A stretch of 22,420 bases of DNA, taken from the NCBI GenBank assembly GCA_003450735.1, contig DMEZ01000055.1, positions 91,338 to 113,757 on the forward strand. Direction: 5' to 3'. The notes beneath the pieces were generated by a model. The model saw nothing but the letters and a program-made list of their open reading frames with translations, had not been told where the DNA came from and did no database searches. Numbering within the stretch: position 1 is the first letter of the stretch; each line of letters begins with the position of its first letter. Below, in pieces: positions 1-9,212 of the stretch. Both the position numbers and the translations under genes were made by a program. Source of the stretch: Elusimicrobiota bacterium (lineage in GTDB: Bacteria; Elusimicrobiota; Elusimicrobia; UBA1565).

Positions 1-1
1 C

Positions 2-2539
2 GAGCGCCTGCCCGAGGCCCCGGTGATCGGGCCCGAGCACCTCGGCACCCTGCGCACCCTGCGCCAGATCATCGAGTTCCTCTCGGCGGGCGCGACGGCT
101 CCTGTCTCGACTGTCCCCGCGGCGAACCCTAGCGCCGCGGGGACGGCGCGAGCGGAGAACGACATTCGCGCCGCCGCGCCTCAGGAGCCGCCGCGCGTGG
201 AGTGCTTCTCGCTCGCGCTCATCCCGCTCGAAGAGGGCCGCAAGAAGATCGCTCTCGCCGCGCGCTCGGAGGTCTGGGTCACCGAGGACGGCTCCAAACT
301 CTCCAAGGCCCTGGCCGAGAAGCTCTCGGCCGAGGGCTTGAGCGCCAAGGTCGTCGCCCGCAAGGATTGGGGCAAGCCGGTCCCCGCCGGCCTCGCGGGC
401 CTCGTCCTGCTCGCCCCAGCCTCCCGCGTCGGCGCCGACGGACTCTGGCCGGCCGACTCGGAGCGCTGGCTCAAGGACGCCTTCGGGCTCTGCCGCTCGG
501 CCGCCGGCGCCCTGCAGAAGAACGGGGCCAGGTCCGGCGCCCTCTTCGCGACCGTCTCCCGCCTTGACGGCGGCTTCGGCCTGCGCGGCCTCGCCGACGC
601 CGACCCCGTGCTCGGCGGGCTCGCCGGGCTGGCCAAGACGGCCCGCCTCGAGTGGACGGGAGTGCACTGCAAGGCCCTCGACGCGGGCGGCTTCGCCGAC
701 GACGAGAGCCTCGCCGCCGCCCTCGCCGAGGAGCTCCTCCTGAGCGGCCCCGCCGAGGTCGCGCTCTCCACCGAGGGCCGCACGACCCTCGACCTGGTCG
801 AGTGGACGCCCGCCGCCGCGGCCAAGCCCGCCCTGGAGCCGGGCGACGTGGTGGTCGTCACCGGAGGCGCCCGCGGAGTCACCGCGGAGTGCGCGGCCGC
901 GCTCGCCGAGGCGTACCGGCCCACGCTCCTCCTGGTCGGGCGGACCCCCGAGCCCCAGCCCGAGCCCGACTGGCTCAAGGGCTTGAGCGAGGAGGCCGCC
1001 ATCAAGCAGGCCATCCACGCCAACGCCAAGGGCACGCCGCCCACCCCCAAGGCCATCGGCGAGTACTACCGCCGCTACATGGCCAACCGCGAGATCATCG
1101 CCAGCATCGCCCGCATCGAGGCGGCGGGGGCGAAGGTCGTCTACCGCTCCGCGGACGTGCGCGACGAGGCCGCGGCGGCCCGCGTGCTCGAGGAGGCCCG
1201 GCGCCTGGGCCCCGTGCGCGCCCTCGTCCACGGCGCGGGCGTGCTGGCCGACAAGCTCATCGCCGACAAGACGCAGGCCCAGTTCGACGAGGTGTTCGAC
1301 ACCAAGGTCGCGGGACTGCGCGCCCTGCTCAAGGCCTCGGCCGGCGACGACCTGAAGGCCCTCGTGCTCTTCTCCTCCATCAGCGGCCGCGTCGGCCGCG
1401 TCGGGCAGTCGGACTACGCGGCGGCCAACGAGGCCCTCAACAAGATCGCCCGCAGCCAGGCCGCGCGCCGCTCCTCCTGCCGGGTGTCCGCCATCAACTG
1501 GGGCCCCTGGAACGGCGGCATGGTCACCCCCGCCCTGCTCAAGGTCTTCGAGCGGGAAGGCGTGGGCGTCCTCGACCTCGGCGCCGGCTCGCGCCACCTT
1601 GCCCAGGACCTCTCGGCCGGTCCTCAGGCCCCGGCGGAGACCCTCGTGGGCGCCCCGACGCGCACGGCCAAGCCCCGGCGCGGCCTGCCCACCGCCTTCA
1701 CCCGCGAGATGGACCTCGCGGTCCATCCGTTCCTGTCCTCCCACGTCATCAACGGGCGTCCCGTCCTGCCCCTCGCCCTCACGCTCGAGTGGCTGGCCCA
1801 CGGCGCCCTGCACGGCAACCCCGGTCTCGCCTTCCACGGCATCGACGATCTGCGCGTCTTCAAGGGCGTCATCCTCAACCCCGGCAAGGCCCTGCGCCTG
1901 CGGGTGAGCGCCGGCAAGGCCCGGCGCGAGGGAGAGTCCTTCCGCGTCCCGGTCGAGATGGTCAGCGACGACCCGGCGGCGCTCCACGCGCGGGCGGAGG
2001 TCGTTTTGCGCGCGCGCCTGCCCCAGGCCCCCGCGCCCAAGGCGCAGGTCCCCCTGCACCCTTACCCGCGCGGCGTCGAGGCCGCCTACGAGGAGGTGCT
2101 CTTCCACGGGCCCGACTTGCGGGGCCTCTTGGCCGTCGAGGGCTGCTCGCCCGAGGGCATCGCGGTGCGCGCCCTCGCCGCCCCGGCGCCCGCGCGCTGG
2201 CTCAAGGACCCGCCGCGCAGCGCCTGGCTCTCCGACCCGATGGCCGTGGACGCGGCCTTCCAGGCCGTCATCCTCTGGAGCTACGAGCAGTCCGGCTCCG
2301 GCTGCCTGCCCTGGCGCGTGGGCAGCTACCGGCAGTACCGCTCCGAGTTCCCGAAGGAAGGTCTGCGCGCCGTGCTGCGGGTCGTCCGGCGAGGCGAGCA
2401 CGCGGCCCTGGCCGACGTCGAATTCGTGGACGCGCAGGGAGCGCTCGTCGCCCGCATCGAAGACTCCGAGCACACCATCGACTCCTCGCTGGCCGAGGCG
2501 TTCAAGAAGAGGAAGATTGAAGAGAAAGCCGCCGCCTAG
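2..2539 (+). CDS. pfaA: PUFA-synthase-type polyketide synthase, PfaA/Pfa2-like, C-terminal part (ACP end, KR, DH)
   Basis: The gene is cut by the left edge; 845 codons are visible and the frame is open from base 2. The first ~30 residues (LPEA...GPEHLGTLRTLRQIIEFL) look like the last helix of a Pfa-type acyl carrier protein. An Ala/Pro-rich linker follows. The ketoreductase has its NADP loop TGGARGV from about residue 287, the long insertion typical of PfaA ketoreductases (GTPPTPKAIGEYYRRYMANRE), LFSSISGRVG, and the catalytic Tyr472 in YAAAN. The C-terminal part is a polyketide-type double-hotdog dehydratase with His581 (SSHVINGRPVLP) and Asp750 (VDAAFQ), so both catalytic residues are present. 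KS-MAT-ACPn-KR-DH is the known order for PfaA and myxobacterial Pfa2; the KS, MAT and other ACPs would lie to the left. The enzyme would carry out iterative elongation, beta-keto reduction and dehydration in the cytosol. The symbol reflects family, not proven PUFA production. Confidence 0.9.
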   Translation, partial: ERLPEAPVIGPEHLGTLRTLRQIIEFLSAGATAPVSTVPAANPSAAGTARAENDIRAAAPQEPPRVECFSLALIPLEEGRKKIALAARSEVWVTEDGSKLSKALAEKLSAEGLSAKVVARKDWGKPVPAGLAGLVLLAPASRVGADGLWPADSERWLKDAFGLCRSAAGALQKNGARSGALFATVSRLDGGFGLRGLADADPVLGGLAGLAKTARLEWTGVHCKALDAGGFADDESLAAALAEELLLSGPAEVALSTEGRTTLDLVEWTPAAAAKPALEPGDVVVVTGGARGVTAECAAALAEAYRPTLLLVGRTPEPQPEPDWLKGLSEEAAIKQAIHANAKGTPPTPKAIGEYYRRYMANREIIASIARIEAAGAKVVYRSADVRDEAAAARVLEEARRLGPVRALVHGAGVLADKLIADKTQAQFDEVFDTKVAGLRALLKASAGDDLKALVLFSSISGRVGRVGQSDYAAANEALNKIARSQAARRSSCRVSAINWGPWNGGMVTPALLKVFEREGVGVLDLGAGSRHLAQDLSAGPQAPAETLVGAPTRTAKPRRGLPTAFTREMDLAVHPFLSSHVINGRPVLPLALTLEWLAHGALHGNPGLAFHGIDDLRVFKGVILNPGKALRLRVSAGKARREGESFRVPVEMVSDDPAALHARAEVVLRARLPQAPAPKAQVPLHPYPRGVEAAYEEVLFHGPDLRGLLAVEGCSPEGIAVRALAAPAPARWLKDPPRSAWLSDPMAVDAAFQAVILWSYEQSGSGCLPWRVGSYRQYRSEFPKEGLRAVLRVVRRGEHAALADVEFVDAQGALVARIEDSEHTIDSSLAEAFKKRKIEEKAAA

Positions 2540-5500
2540 CCGCCCCGCTCCGGCCGTCGCCGTCGTCGGCATCGGAGGCCTCTTCCCAGGGACCCCCGGG
2601 CTCGACGGCTTTTGGGCCGACATCCTCGCGCGGCGCTCCGCGGCCCGCGACGTGCCGCCCGGCCGCTGGATCCTCCCGCCCGAGAAGGCTTACGACCCGG
2701 CCGTCGGGGCGCCGGACAAGGTCTACTCCAAGCGCGCCTGCTTCGTGGACCCCTTCCAGGTCCCGGCCGAGGGCCTCCGCCTCGACGCGGCCCTGCTCCG
2801 GGAGCTCGACTTGGTCTTCCACTTCGCCCTGCACGCCGGGCGCATGGCCTTCGAGGACGGGGTCACGGAGAAGCTCGACCGCCGCCGCGTCGGGGTCATC
2901 CTGGGCAACATCGCCCTGCCGACCGACTCCTTCTCGGCGTTCAGCCGCTCGGTTCTGGTTGAGGAGCTCCGCGAACGGCTGCCCTCCTGGCGCCCGGAGC
3001 CCGAAGCCAAGCTCTCCCCGCTCAACCGCTTCGCCGCGGGCCTCCCCGGCGCTCTCCTGGCCCGGGCCCTCGGCCTCGGCGGAGGCGCCTTCACGCTGGA
3101 CGCGGCCTGCGCCTCCTCGCTCTACGCTTTGAAGCTGGCCTGCGACGAGCTCCTGGAGGGCCGGGCCGACGCGATGCTGGCCGGCGGGGTCTCCCGCCCG
3201 GACTGCCTCTACACCCAGATGGGCTTCAGCCAGCTGAGGGCTCTCTCCCCCTCCGGCCGCTGCTCCGCCTTCGACGATGCCGCCGACGGCCTCGTGGTCG
3301 GGGAGGGCGCGGGGGTCTTCCTGCTCAAGCGGCTCGAGGACGCGGAGAAGGACGAGGACGAGATCTACGCGGTCGTCCGCGGCATCGGGCTCTCCAACGA
3401 CATCGACGGCAGCCTCCTGGCCCCGGAGGGCGGCGGCCAGCTGAGGGCGATGCGAGCGGCCTACGCCCAGGCCGGCTGGCAGCCTTCCGACGCGGACCTC
3501 ATCGAGTGCCATGCGACCGGCACCCCGGTGGGCGACGCCGCGGAGTTCAAGAGCCTGCAGACCCTCTGGGGCGAGACGGGCTGGAAGGCCGGGCAGTGCG
3601 CGCTCGGCTCCGTCAAGTCCAACGTGGGCCACCTCCTCACGGGCGCGGGCGCGGCGGGGCTGATGAAGGTGCTGCTGAGCCTCAAGCACTCGACTCTGCC
3701 CCCCGCCGCGAACTTCGAGCGCCCCAGCCGGCGCATCGCGCTGGAGCAGAGCCCCTTCCGCGTGCAGGTCCAGCCGGAGCCCTGGAAGCCGCGCAGCGAG
3801 AGCGTCACGCGCAAAGCCGCGGTCTCCGCCTTCGGCTTCGGCGGCATCAACGCGCACGTCCTGCTCGAGGAGTACGCACCCCGGCGCTGGCGAGCGAAGC
3901 CTCGCCCCAAGCCCCGCCCCGAGCCGGTCGCCATCGTCGGCATGGAAGCCCGCTTCGGGGAGCTTCCGGGCCTGCGCGCCTTCCAGGAGGCCGTGCTGGG
4001 CGGCGCTCCGGCGAAGAGCCTCCTCGTGCGCGAACTGGAGCTCGCCCCCACCGCTTTCCGCATCCCGCCCAAGGAGCTCTGCGAGATGCTGCCCCAGCAG
4101 GTGCTCATGCTCCAGACGGCCGAGGCGGCCCTGCGCGACGCCGGCGCCCTGGCCCGCGACCACGAGCGCACCGGCGTGTTCATCGGCATGGAGCTCGACG
4201 TCCATACGGCCGACTTCAGCCTCCGCTGGTCCTTGCCGGAGAGCGAGCGCGCCCACGCCGGACCCGCACTCTCGGCCAACCGGACCGTCGGCGCCCTGGG
4301 CGGCATCATCGCCAGCCGCATCGCCCGGGAGTTCCGCATCGGGGGCCCCAGCTTCACCCTCGCCGCCGAGGAGACCTCCGGCCTGCGGGCCCTGGAGGCC
4401 GCGGTGCGCGCGCTCCAGCGCGGGGAGCTCGACCTGGCTCTGGCCGGCGCGGTGGACTTGAGCGGCGACAAACGCTCCCAGCTCGCTTTCGCCCGGGCGC
4501 GCGGCCTCGAGCCCGCGAAGGCCGCCGTCCCCTTCGACCAGGCCTCCGAGGGCTGGACGGCGGGCGAGGGCGCGGCCGCGGTCGTGCTCAAGCGCCTCGA
4601 CGACGCTCTGAGGGACGGCGACCGGGTCTACGGAGTCGTGCGCGGCGTCGGTTGCGCCTCGGACTACGCGGCGGCCTTGGAACGGGCTTACGCGGACGCC
4701 GCCGTCGAGCCCGCCTCGGTCTCCTATCTGGAAGGGCACGGCAGCGGCATCCCCGCCGAGGACGCGGCGGAGGGCGCCGCGCTCGCCGCCTTCTTCGGCT
4801 CGGCCGAGAGGCCCTGCCTCGCCCTGGGCAGTGCGAAGACCGTCGTCGGCCATGCCGGCGCGGCCGCGGGGATGGCCTCCCTCGTGAAGGCGGCGCTGGC
4901 CCTCTATCAGGAGATCCTCCCCCCGCTCCCCCTGCGCGAGGCCCGCGACGAGTTCCGCCGGGCGGGCGAGCGCTTCCACGCGCCGCGCCTTCCCCAGTAC
5001 TGGCACCGCAACCGGCAGGAGGGCCCCCGGCGCGCGGGCGTGAGCGCGATGGGTTTCGGCGGGACCTGCGCGCACGCAGTGCTCGAGGCGCTCGAGGGCC
5101 GCCCCCTCCCGCCCAAAGCCGCGGCCGAGCGCCGCCAGCCGCTCGGGGCCCGCCGCGAGGCCCTCTTCGCCGTCGAGGAGGACACCCCTCCGGCCCTGGT
5201 TGCGGGCATCTCGAACCTGCGCAGGTGGCTGAAGTCCCAGCCCGCCGACCGCGGCATCGAGGCTCTCGCCCGGGACTGGGCGGCCGCCCGGCCGGAGGGC
5301 TCGCAGAACCGCAAGCTCGCCGTCGCCTTCGTCCCGAGGACACTCGAAGAGCTCTCCGAGCAGCTCGCCCTCGCCGAGCGCTCGCTCATCCAGGATCCCG
5401 CCGCACCCATCCAGGGGATGGACCGCGTGTTCTACGCCTTCGAGCCGCAGGGCTCGAAGGGCAAAGTCGCCTTCGTGTTCCCGGGCTCCGGGAACCAATA

Positions 5501-8500
5501 CATCGGCATGGGCGCCTCCATCGATGCTCAGTGGCCCGAGGTCTTGCGGCGCCAGGACTCGGAGAACGCCCGTTTGAAGGACCAGTTCCAGCCGGAGCTC
5601 TTCGTGCCGTGGGGCCGCTCCTGGCCGGAAGGCTGGGAGGCGGCCGCGCTCGAGCGCCTGGGCCGCGACCACCGCGCGATGATCTTCGGACAGGTGTCCC
5701 ACGGCGTAGCCTTGAGCGATCTCGTCCGCTCCCTGGGCGTCGAGCCCGCCGGCGTCATCGGCTACAGCCTCGGCGAGACGGCGGGCTTCTTCGCTTTGCG
5801 GGCCTGGAAGGACCGCGACCTCATGCTGCGCCGCATGGAGCAGTCCAGCCTTTTCGTCAGCGACCTGACCGGCCCCTGCAACGCCGCGCGCAAGACCTGG
5901 GGCCTGGCCGCGCACGAGGCGGTGGACTGGACGCTGGGCGTCATCGACCGTCCCGAGAAGCTGGTGCGCACCGCGGTCGACAAGATGGAGAAGGTCTTCC
6001 TCCTCATCGTCAACACCCCCAAGGAGTGCGTGGTCGGCGGAGCGAAGGCGGCGGTGAGCCGGCTGGTGTCCGGACTCGGCGCGACCTTCCTGCCCCTCGA
6101 GGGCGTGACGACCGTGCACTGCAAGGTCGCGCGCGAGGTCGAGGACGCCTACCGCGCGCTCCACAAGCTCCCGACCGAAGCCCCCCCCGGCGTGCGCTTC
6201 TTCAGCGGGGCCTGGGGCCGCTCCTACCTGGTCGACCAGGACACGGCGGCGCAGGCCGTCACCGCCCAGGCCGTCTCCGGCATCGACTTCCCGGCCGTCG
6301 TCGAGCGCGCCTATCAGGACGGCTTCCGGGTGTTCCTGGAGATGGGGCCGCGCAACTCGGCCTCGCGCATGGTCTCCCGCATCCTGGGCGAGCGGCCCCA
6401 CCTGGCCCGCTCCGCCTGCGTGCGCGACCAGGACGGGATCTCCACGCTCCTGCGGCTGCTCGCGGCCCTCCTGGCCGAGCGCATCCCCGTGAACCTGGCC
6501 GCGCTCTACGGAGCCGAGACCTGCGCCGCGGACCACGCCGAGCCGGCCCGCCCGCTCAAGGACCCCGTGCGCATCCCCATCCATCGCGGTCTGCCGCCGG
6601 CGGGCGATGCCGTCCTCCCCTCGCCCGTCCCCGTAGGCGCTGGGAAGCCGAAGGGGACGCCGCCGCGCCCGGCTCCGGCCCCGACGCCCTCCCATGAGCC
6701 GGCGCTGCACCCCGTCCTCGCCGGCGTGCTCGCCGCGCAGAGCGCGACGGCCAAAGCCCACGCCGCCTACCTGCGCCTGGCCGAGGAGAACGCGCAGGCC
6801 CGGCTGAGGATCCTGAACGGGGCTCCGGTCGCGGTCGCCGATGCTCCTCCCGCCAGGAAGGTCTTCCTCGACCGGGACGGCTGCCTGCGCTTCGCGGTGG
6901 GGAAGATCGGCGAGGCCCTGGGCCCCGCCTTCGCCGCCATCGACGCGCACCCGACCCGCGTGCGCCTGCCCGATGAGCCCCTCATGCTCGTCGACCGCAT
7001 CGTCTCGGTCGAGGGCGAGCCGCTCTCCCTGACCTCGGGGGCCGTGGTCACCGAGCACGACGTGAAGGAAGGCGCCTGGTATCTCGACGGCGGGCGCATC
7101 CCCACCTGCATCGCGGTCGAGGCGGGGCAGGCGGACTTGTTCCTCTCGGGCTGGCTCGGCATCGACCTGCAGACGAAGGGCCTCGCGATGTACCGCCTGC
7201 TCGACGCGGTGGTGACCTTCCACCGGAGCCTGCCCGTCCCCGGCCAGACCATCCGCTACGACATCAAGATCCTCCGCTTCGCCCGGCAGGGGGACACCCA
7301 CATCTTCTTCTTCGAGTTCGAGAGCACGGTGGACGGAGTGCCCCTGCTGAGCATGAAGAGCGGCTGCGCCGGTTTCTTCACGCCGAGGCAGCTCGAGGAG
7401 GGGCGCGGCATCGTCTTCACCGAGCTCGAGCGCCGGCCTCAGCCGGGGCGCCGCCCGGCCGACTGGGCCGAGCTCGCGCCGATGGAGCGCGGCGCCTTGG
7501 ACGACGCGGCCGTCGCCGCCCTGAGAGAAGGCGACCTCGCCCGAGCCTTCGGCCCCGCTTTCGAGGGCCTGCCGCTCAGGCAACCCCTGAGGATCCCGGG
7601 AGCGACGGGCCGCATGCGCCTGCTCGACCGCGTGCTCGACATCGACCCCTCGGGCGGGCGCTTCGGCCTCGGGCTCATCAAGGCCGAGGCGGACATCCAC
7701 CCGGACGACTGGTTCCTCACCTGCCATTTCTCCGACGACCAGGTGATGCCCGGCACCCTGATGTACGAATGCTGCCTGCACACCCTGCGCGTCTTCCTGC
7801 TGCGCATGGGCTGGGTGGGCGAGTCCCCCTCGTGCTGGTACGAGCCCGTGCCGGGAGTGCACAGCCAGCTCAAGTGCCGCGGGCAGGTCCTCGCGGGCAC
7901 GAAGAAGGTCGCCTACGAGATCTCCATCAAGGAGCTCGGCTACGGCCCCGAGCCCTTCGCCGTCGCCGACGCTTTGATGTACGCCGACGGCAAGCCCATC
8001 GTGCTCATCACCGACATGTCGGTGCGCATCGCCGGACTCTCCCGCGAGGCCGTGGAAGCCCTCTGGAAGGAGCGCAAGCCCGCACAGAAGAAGATTCTCT
8101 ACGGCCCCGAGAGCATCCGCGCCTTCGCGGTGGGCAAACCCTCCGAGGCCTTCGGCGAGCGCTACAAGGTCTTCGACTCGGAGCGCATCATCGCCCGGCT
8201 TCCCGGCCCGCCCTACCAGTTCCTCGACCGCGTCACGGACATCCGGAACTGCCGCCCCTGGGTCCTCGAAGCCGGCGCGGACATCACGACCGAGTACGAC
8301 GTCCCGCCCGACGCCTGGTATTTCCGCGCCAACCGGCAAAGCAGCATGCCCTTCGGCGTGCTCCTCGAGGTGGCCCTCCAGCCCTGCGGCTGGCTGGCCG
8401 CCTACCTGGGCAGCGCGCTGCACAGCGACGTCGACCTCTCCTTCCGGAACCTGGGCGGGAAGGCCGTCGTCCTCGAGGAGGTGCGCCCGGACGCCGGTAC

Positions 8501-9212
8501 GCTGAGCACGCGGGTGAAGATGACCCGGGTGTCGCGCTCGGCCGGGATGATCATCCAGTACTACGACCTGGAGGTGCGCCAGGGCGGCCGGGTCGTCTAC
8601 CAGGGCGACACCTACTTCGGCTTCTTCTCGAAGAAAGCGCTCTCCGACCAGAAGGGCATCCTGGGCGTCGAGCCCTACGCCCCGGGCGAGACGGTGGGCC
8701 TGCCCCTGCCCGTCGAGGATTTCCTGCCCCGCAACCCGGAGGACCGGGAATCCTCCCCCTCCTCGGGTTTGCCGATGCCCTCGCGTGCCCTGCGGATGTT
8801 CGACTCCGTGGACCTCTACCTGCCCGACGGCGGCCCCAACGGCCTCGGCTTCATCCGCGGGGTCAAGAAGGTGGACCCGGGCGAGTGGTTCTTCCAGGCG
8901 CACTTCTACCAGGACCCGGTCTGCCCCGGCTCGCTGGGCCTGGAGTCCTTCCTCCAGCTGCTCAAGCGGGTGGCCCGCGAGCGCTGGCGCGCCAAGGACG
9001 GGGCCCGCTTCACGCCCATGGTCCTAGGCCGGCCGCACGAGTGGGTGTACCGCGGCCAGGTCATCCCCAAGAACAAGCAGGTCGTCGTCGAAGCGGTCAT
9101 CACCGAGAGCGATGACGCGGCGCGCGTGCTCCGCGCCGACGGCTTCCTCAAGGTGGACGGTCTGCTCATCTATCAGATGAAGGACTTCTCGCTGGGGCTC
9201 GTCGAGCCGTGA
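2517..9212 (+). CDS. pfaC: PUFA-synthase-type polyketide synthase, PfaC/Pfa3-like: KS-CLF-AT-DH-DH
   Basis: This 2231-residue multidomain synthase subunit starts at TTG 2517, overlapping the previous gene by 23 bp. A purine-rich AAGAGGA (2507-2513) lies just upstream, and no other plausible start precedes the KS. KS1 spans about residues 15-455 with the full triad Cys198 (DAACASS), His332 (ECHATGT) and His372 (NVGHLL). A second KS fold (about 469-860) has Glu619 where the Cys should be (FTLAAEETSG), so it is a chain-length factor. An acyltransferase begins near 983 (FVFPGSGNQ) with Ser1084 in GYSLGE and His1201. A Pro/Ala linker follows, then two FabA-like double-hotdog dehydratase units (about 1445-1855 and 1860-2228). 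Their active-site motifs are CHFSDDQVMPG (His1737) and AHFYQDPVCPG (His2129). KS-CLF-AT-DH-DH matches myxobacterial Pfa3, but the C-terminal acylglycerol-phosphate acyltransferase of that family is absent. There is no thioesterase; release probably depends on OleA downstream. Confidence 0.92.
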   Translation: MKRKPPPSRPAPAVAVVGIGGLFPGTPGLDGFWADILARRSAARDVPPGRWILPPEKAYDPAVGAPDKVYSKRACFVDPFQVPAEGLRLDAALLRELDLVFHFALHAGRMAFEDGVTEKLDRRRVGVILGNIALPTDSFSAFSRSVLVEELRERLPSWRPEPEAKLSPLNRFAAGLPGALLARALGLGGGAFTLDAACASSLYALKLACDELLEGRADAMLAGGVSRPDCLYTQMGFSQLRALSPSGRCSAFDDAADGLVVGEGAGVFLLKRLEDAEKDEDEIYAVVRGIGLSNDIDGSLLAPEGGGQLRAMRAAYAQAGWQPSDADLIECHATGTPVGDAAEFKSLQTLWGETGWKAGQCALGSVKSNVGHLLTGAGAAGLMKVLLSLKHSTLPPAANFERPSRRIALEQSPFRVQVQPEPWKPRSESVTRKAAVSAFGFGGINAHVLLEEYAPRRWRAKPRPKPRPEPVAIVGMEARFGELPGLRAFQEAVLGGAPAKSLLVRELELAPTAFRIPPKELCEMLPQQVLMLQTAEAALRDAGALARDHERTGVFIGMELDVHTADFSLRWSLPESERAHAGPALSANRTVGALGGIIASRIAREFRIGGPSFTLAAEETSGLRALEAAVRALQRGELDLALAGAVDLSGDKRSQLAFARARGLEPAKAAVPFDQASEGWTAGEGAAAVVLKRLDDALRDGDRVYGVVRGVGCASDYAAALERAYADAAVEPASVSYLEGHGSGIPAEDAAEGAALAAFFGSAERPCLALGSAKTVVGHAGAAAGMASLVKAALALYQEILPPLPLREARDEFRRAGERFHAPRLPQYWHRNRQEGPRRAGVSAMGFGGTCAHAVLEALEGRPLPPKAAAERRQPLGARREALFAVEEDTPPALVAGISNLRRWLKSQPADRGIEALARDWAAARPEGSQNRKLAVAFVPRTLEELSEQLALAERSLIQDPAAPIQGMDRVFYAFEPQGSKGKVAFVFPGSGNQYIGMGASIDAQWPEVLRRQDSENARLKDQFQPELFVPWGRSWPEGWEAAALERLGRDHRAMIFGQVSHGVALSDLVRSLGVEPAGVIGYSLGETAGFFALRAWKDRDLMLRRMEQSSLFVSDLTGPCNAARKTWGLAAHEAVDWTLGVIDRPEKLVRTAVDKMEKVFLLIVNTPKECVVGGAKAAVSRLVSGLGATFLPLEGVTTVHCKVAREVEDAYRALHKLPTEAPPGVRFFSGAWGRSYLVDQDTAAQAVTAQAVSGIDFPAVVERAYQDGFRVFLEMGPRNSASRMVSRILGERPHLARSACVRDQDGISTLLRLLAALLAERIPVNLAALYGAETCAADHAEPARPLKDPVRIPIHRGLPPAGDAVLPSPVPVGAGKPKGTPPRPAPAPTPSHEPALHPVLAGVLAAQSATAKAHAAYLRLAEENAQARLRILNGAPVAVADAPPARKVFLDRDGCLRFAVGKIGEALGPAFAAIDAHPTRVRLPDEPLMLVDRIVSVEGEPLSLTSGAVVTEHDVKEGAWYLDGGRIPTCIAVEAGQADLFLSGWLGIDLQTKGLAMYRLLDAVVTFHRSLPVPGQTIRYDIKILRFARQGDTHIFFFEFESTVDGVPLLSMKSGCAGFFTPRQLEEGRGIVFTELERRPQPGRRPADWAELAPMERGALDDAAVAALREGDLARAFGPAFEGLPLRQPLRIPGATGRMRLLDRVLDIDPSGGRFGLGLIKAEADIHPDDWFLTCHFSDDQVMPGTLMYECCLHTLRVFLLRMGWVGESPSCWYEPVPGVHSQLKCRGQVLAGTKKVAYEISIKELGYGPEPFAVADALMYADGKPIVLITDMSVRIAGLSREAVEALWKERKPAQKKILYGPESIRAFAVGKPSEAFGERYKVFDSERIIARLPGPPYQFLDRVTDIRNCRPWVLEAGADITTEYDVPPDAWYFRANRQSSMPFGVLLEVALQPCGWLAAYLGSALHSDVDLSFRNLGGKAVVLEEVRPDAGTLSTRVKMTRVSRSAGMIIQYYDLEVRQGGRVVYQGDTYFGFFSKKALSDQKGILGVEPYAPGETVGLPLPVEDFLPRNPEDRESSPSSGLPMPSRALRMFDSVDLYLPDGGPNGLGFIRGVKKVDPGEWFFQAHFYQDPVCPGSLGLESFLQLLKRVARERWRAKDGARFTPMVLGRPHEWVYRGQVIPKNKQVVVEAVITESDDAARVLRADGFLKVDGLLIYQMKDFSLGLVEP

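Noticed and set aside
2502..8903. A 2133-codon open frame on the minus strand opposite the PfaC-like gene
   Set aside because: The + strand frame has clear KS, CLF, AT and DH domains. The antisense frame is low in complexity, matches no family I know, and follows from extreme GC content at third codon positions.
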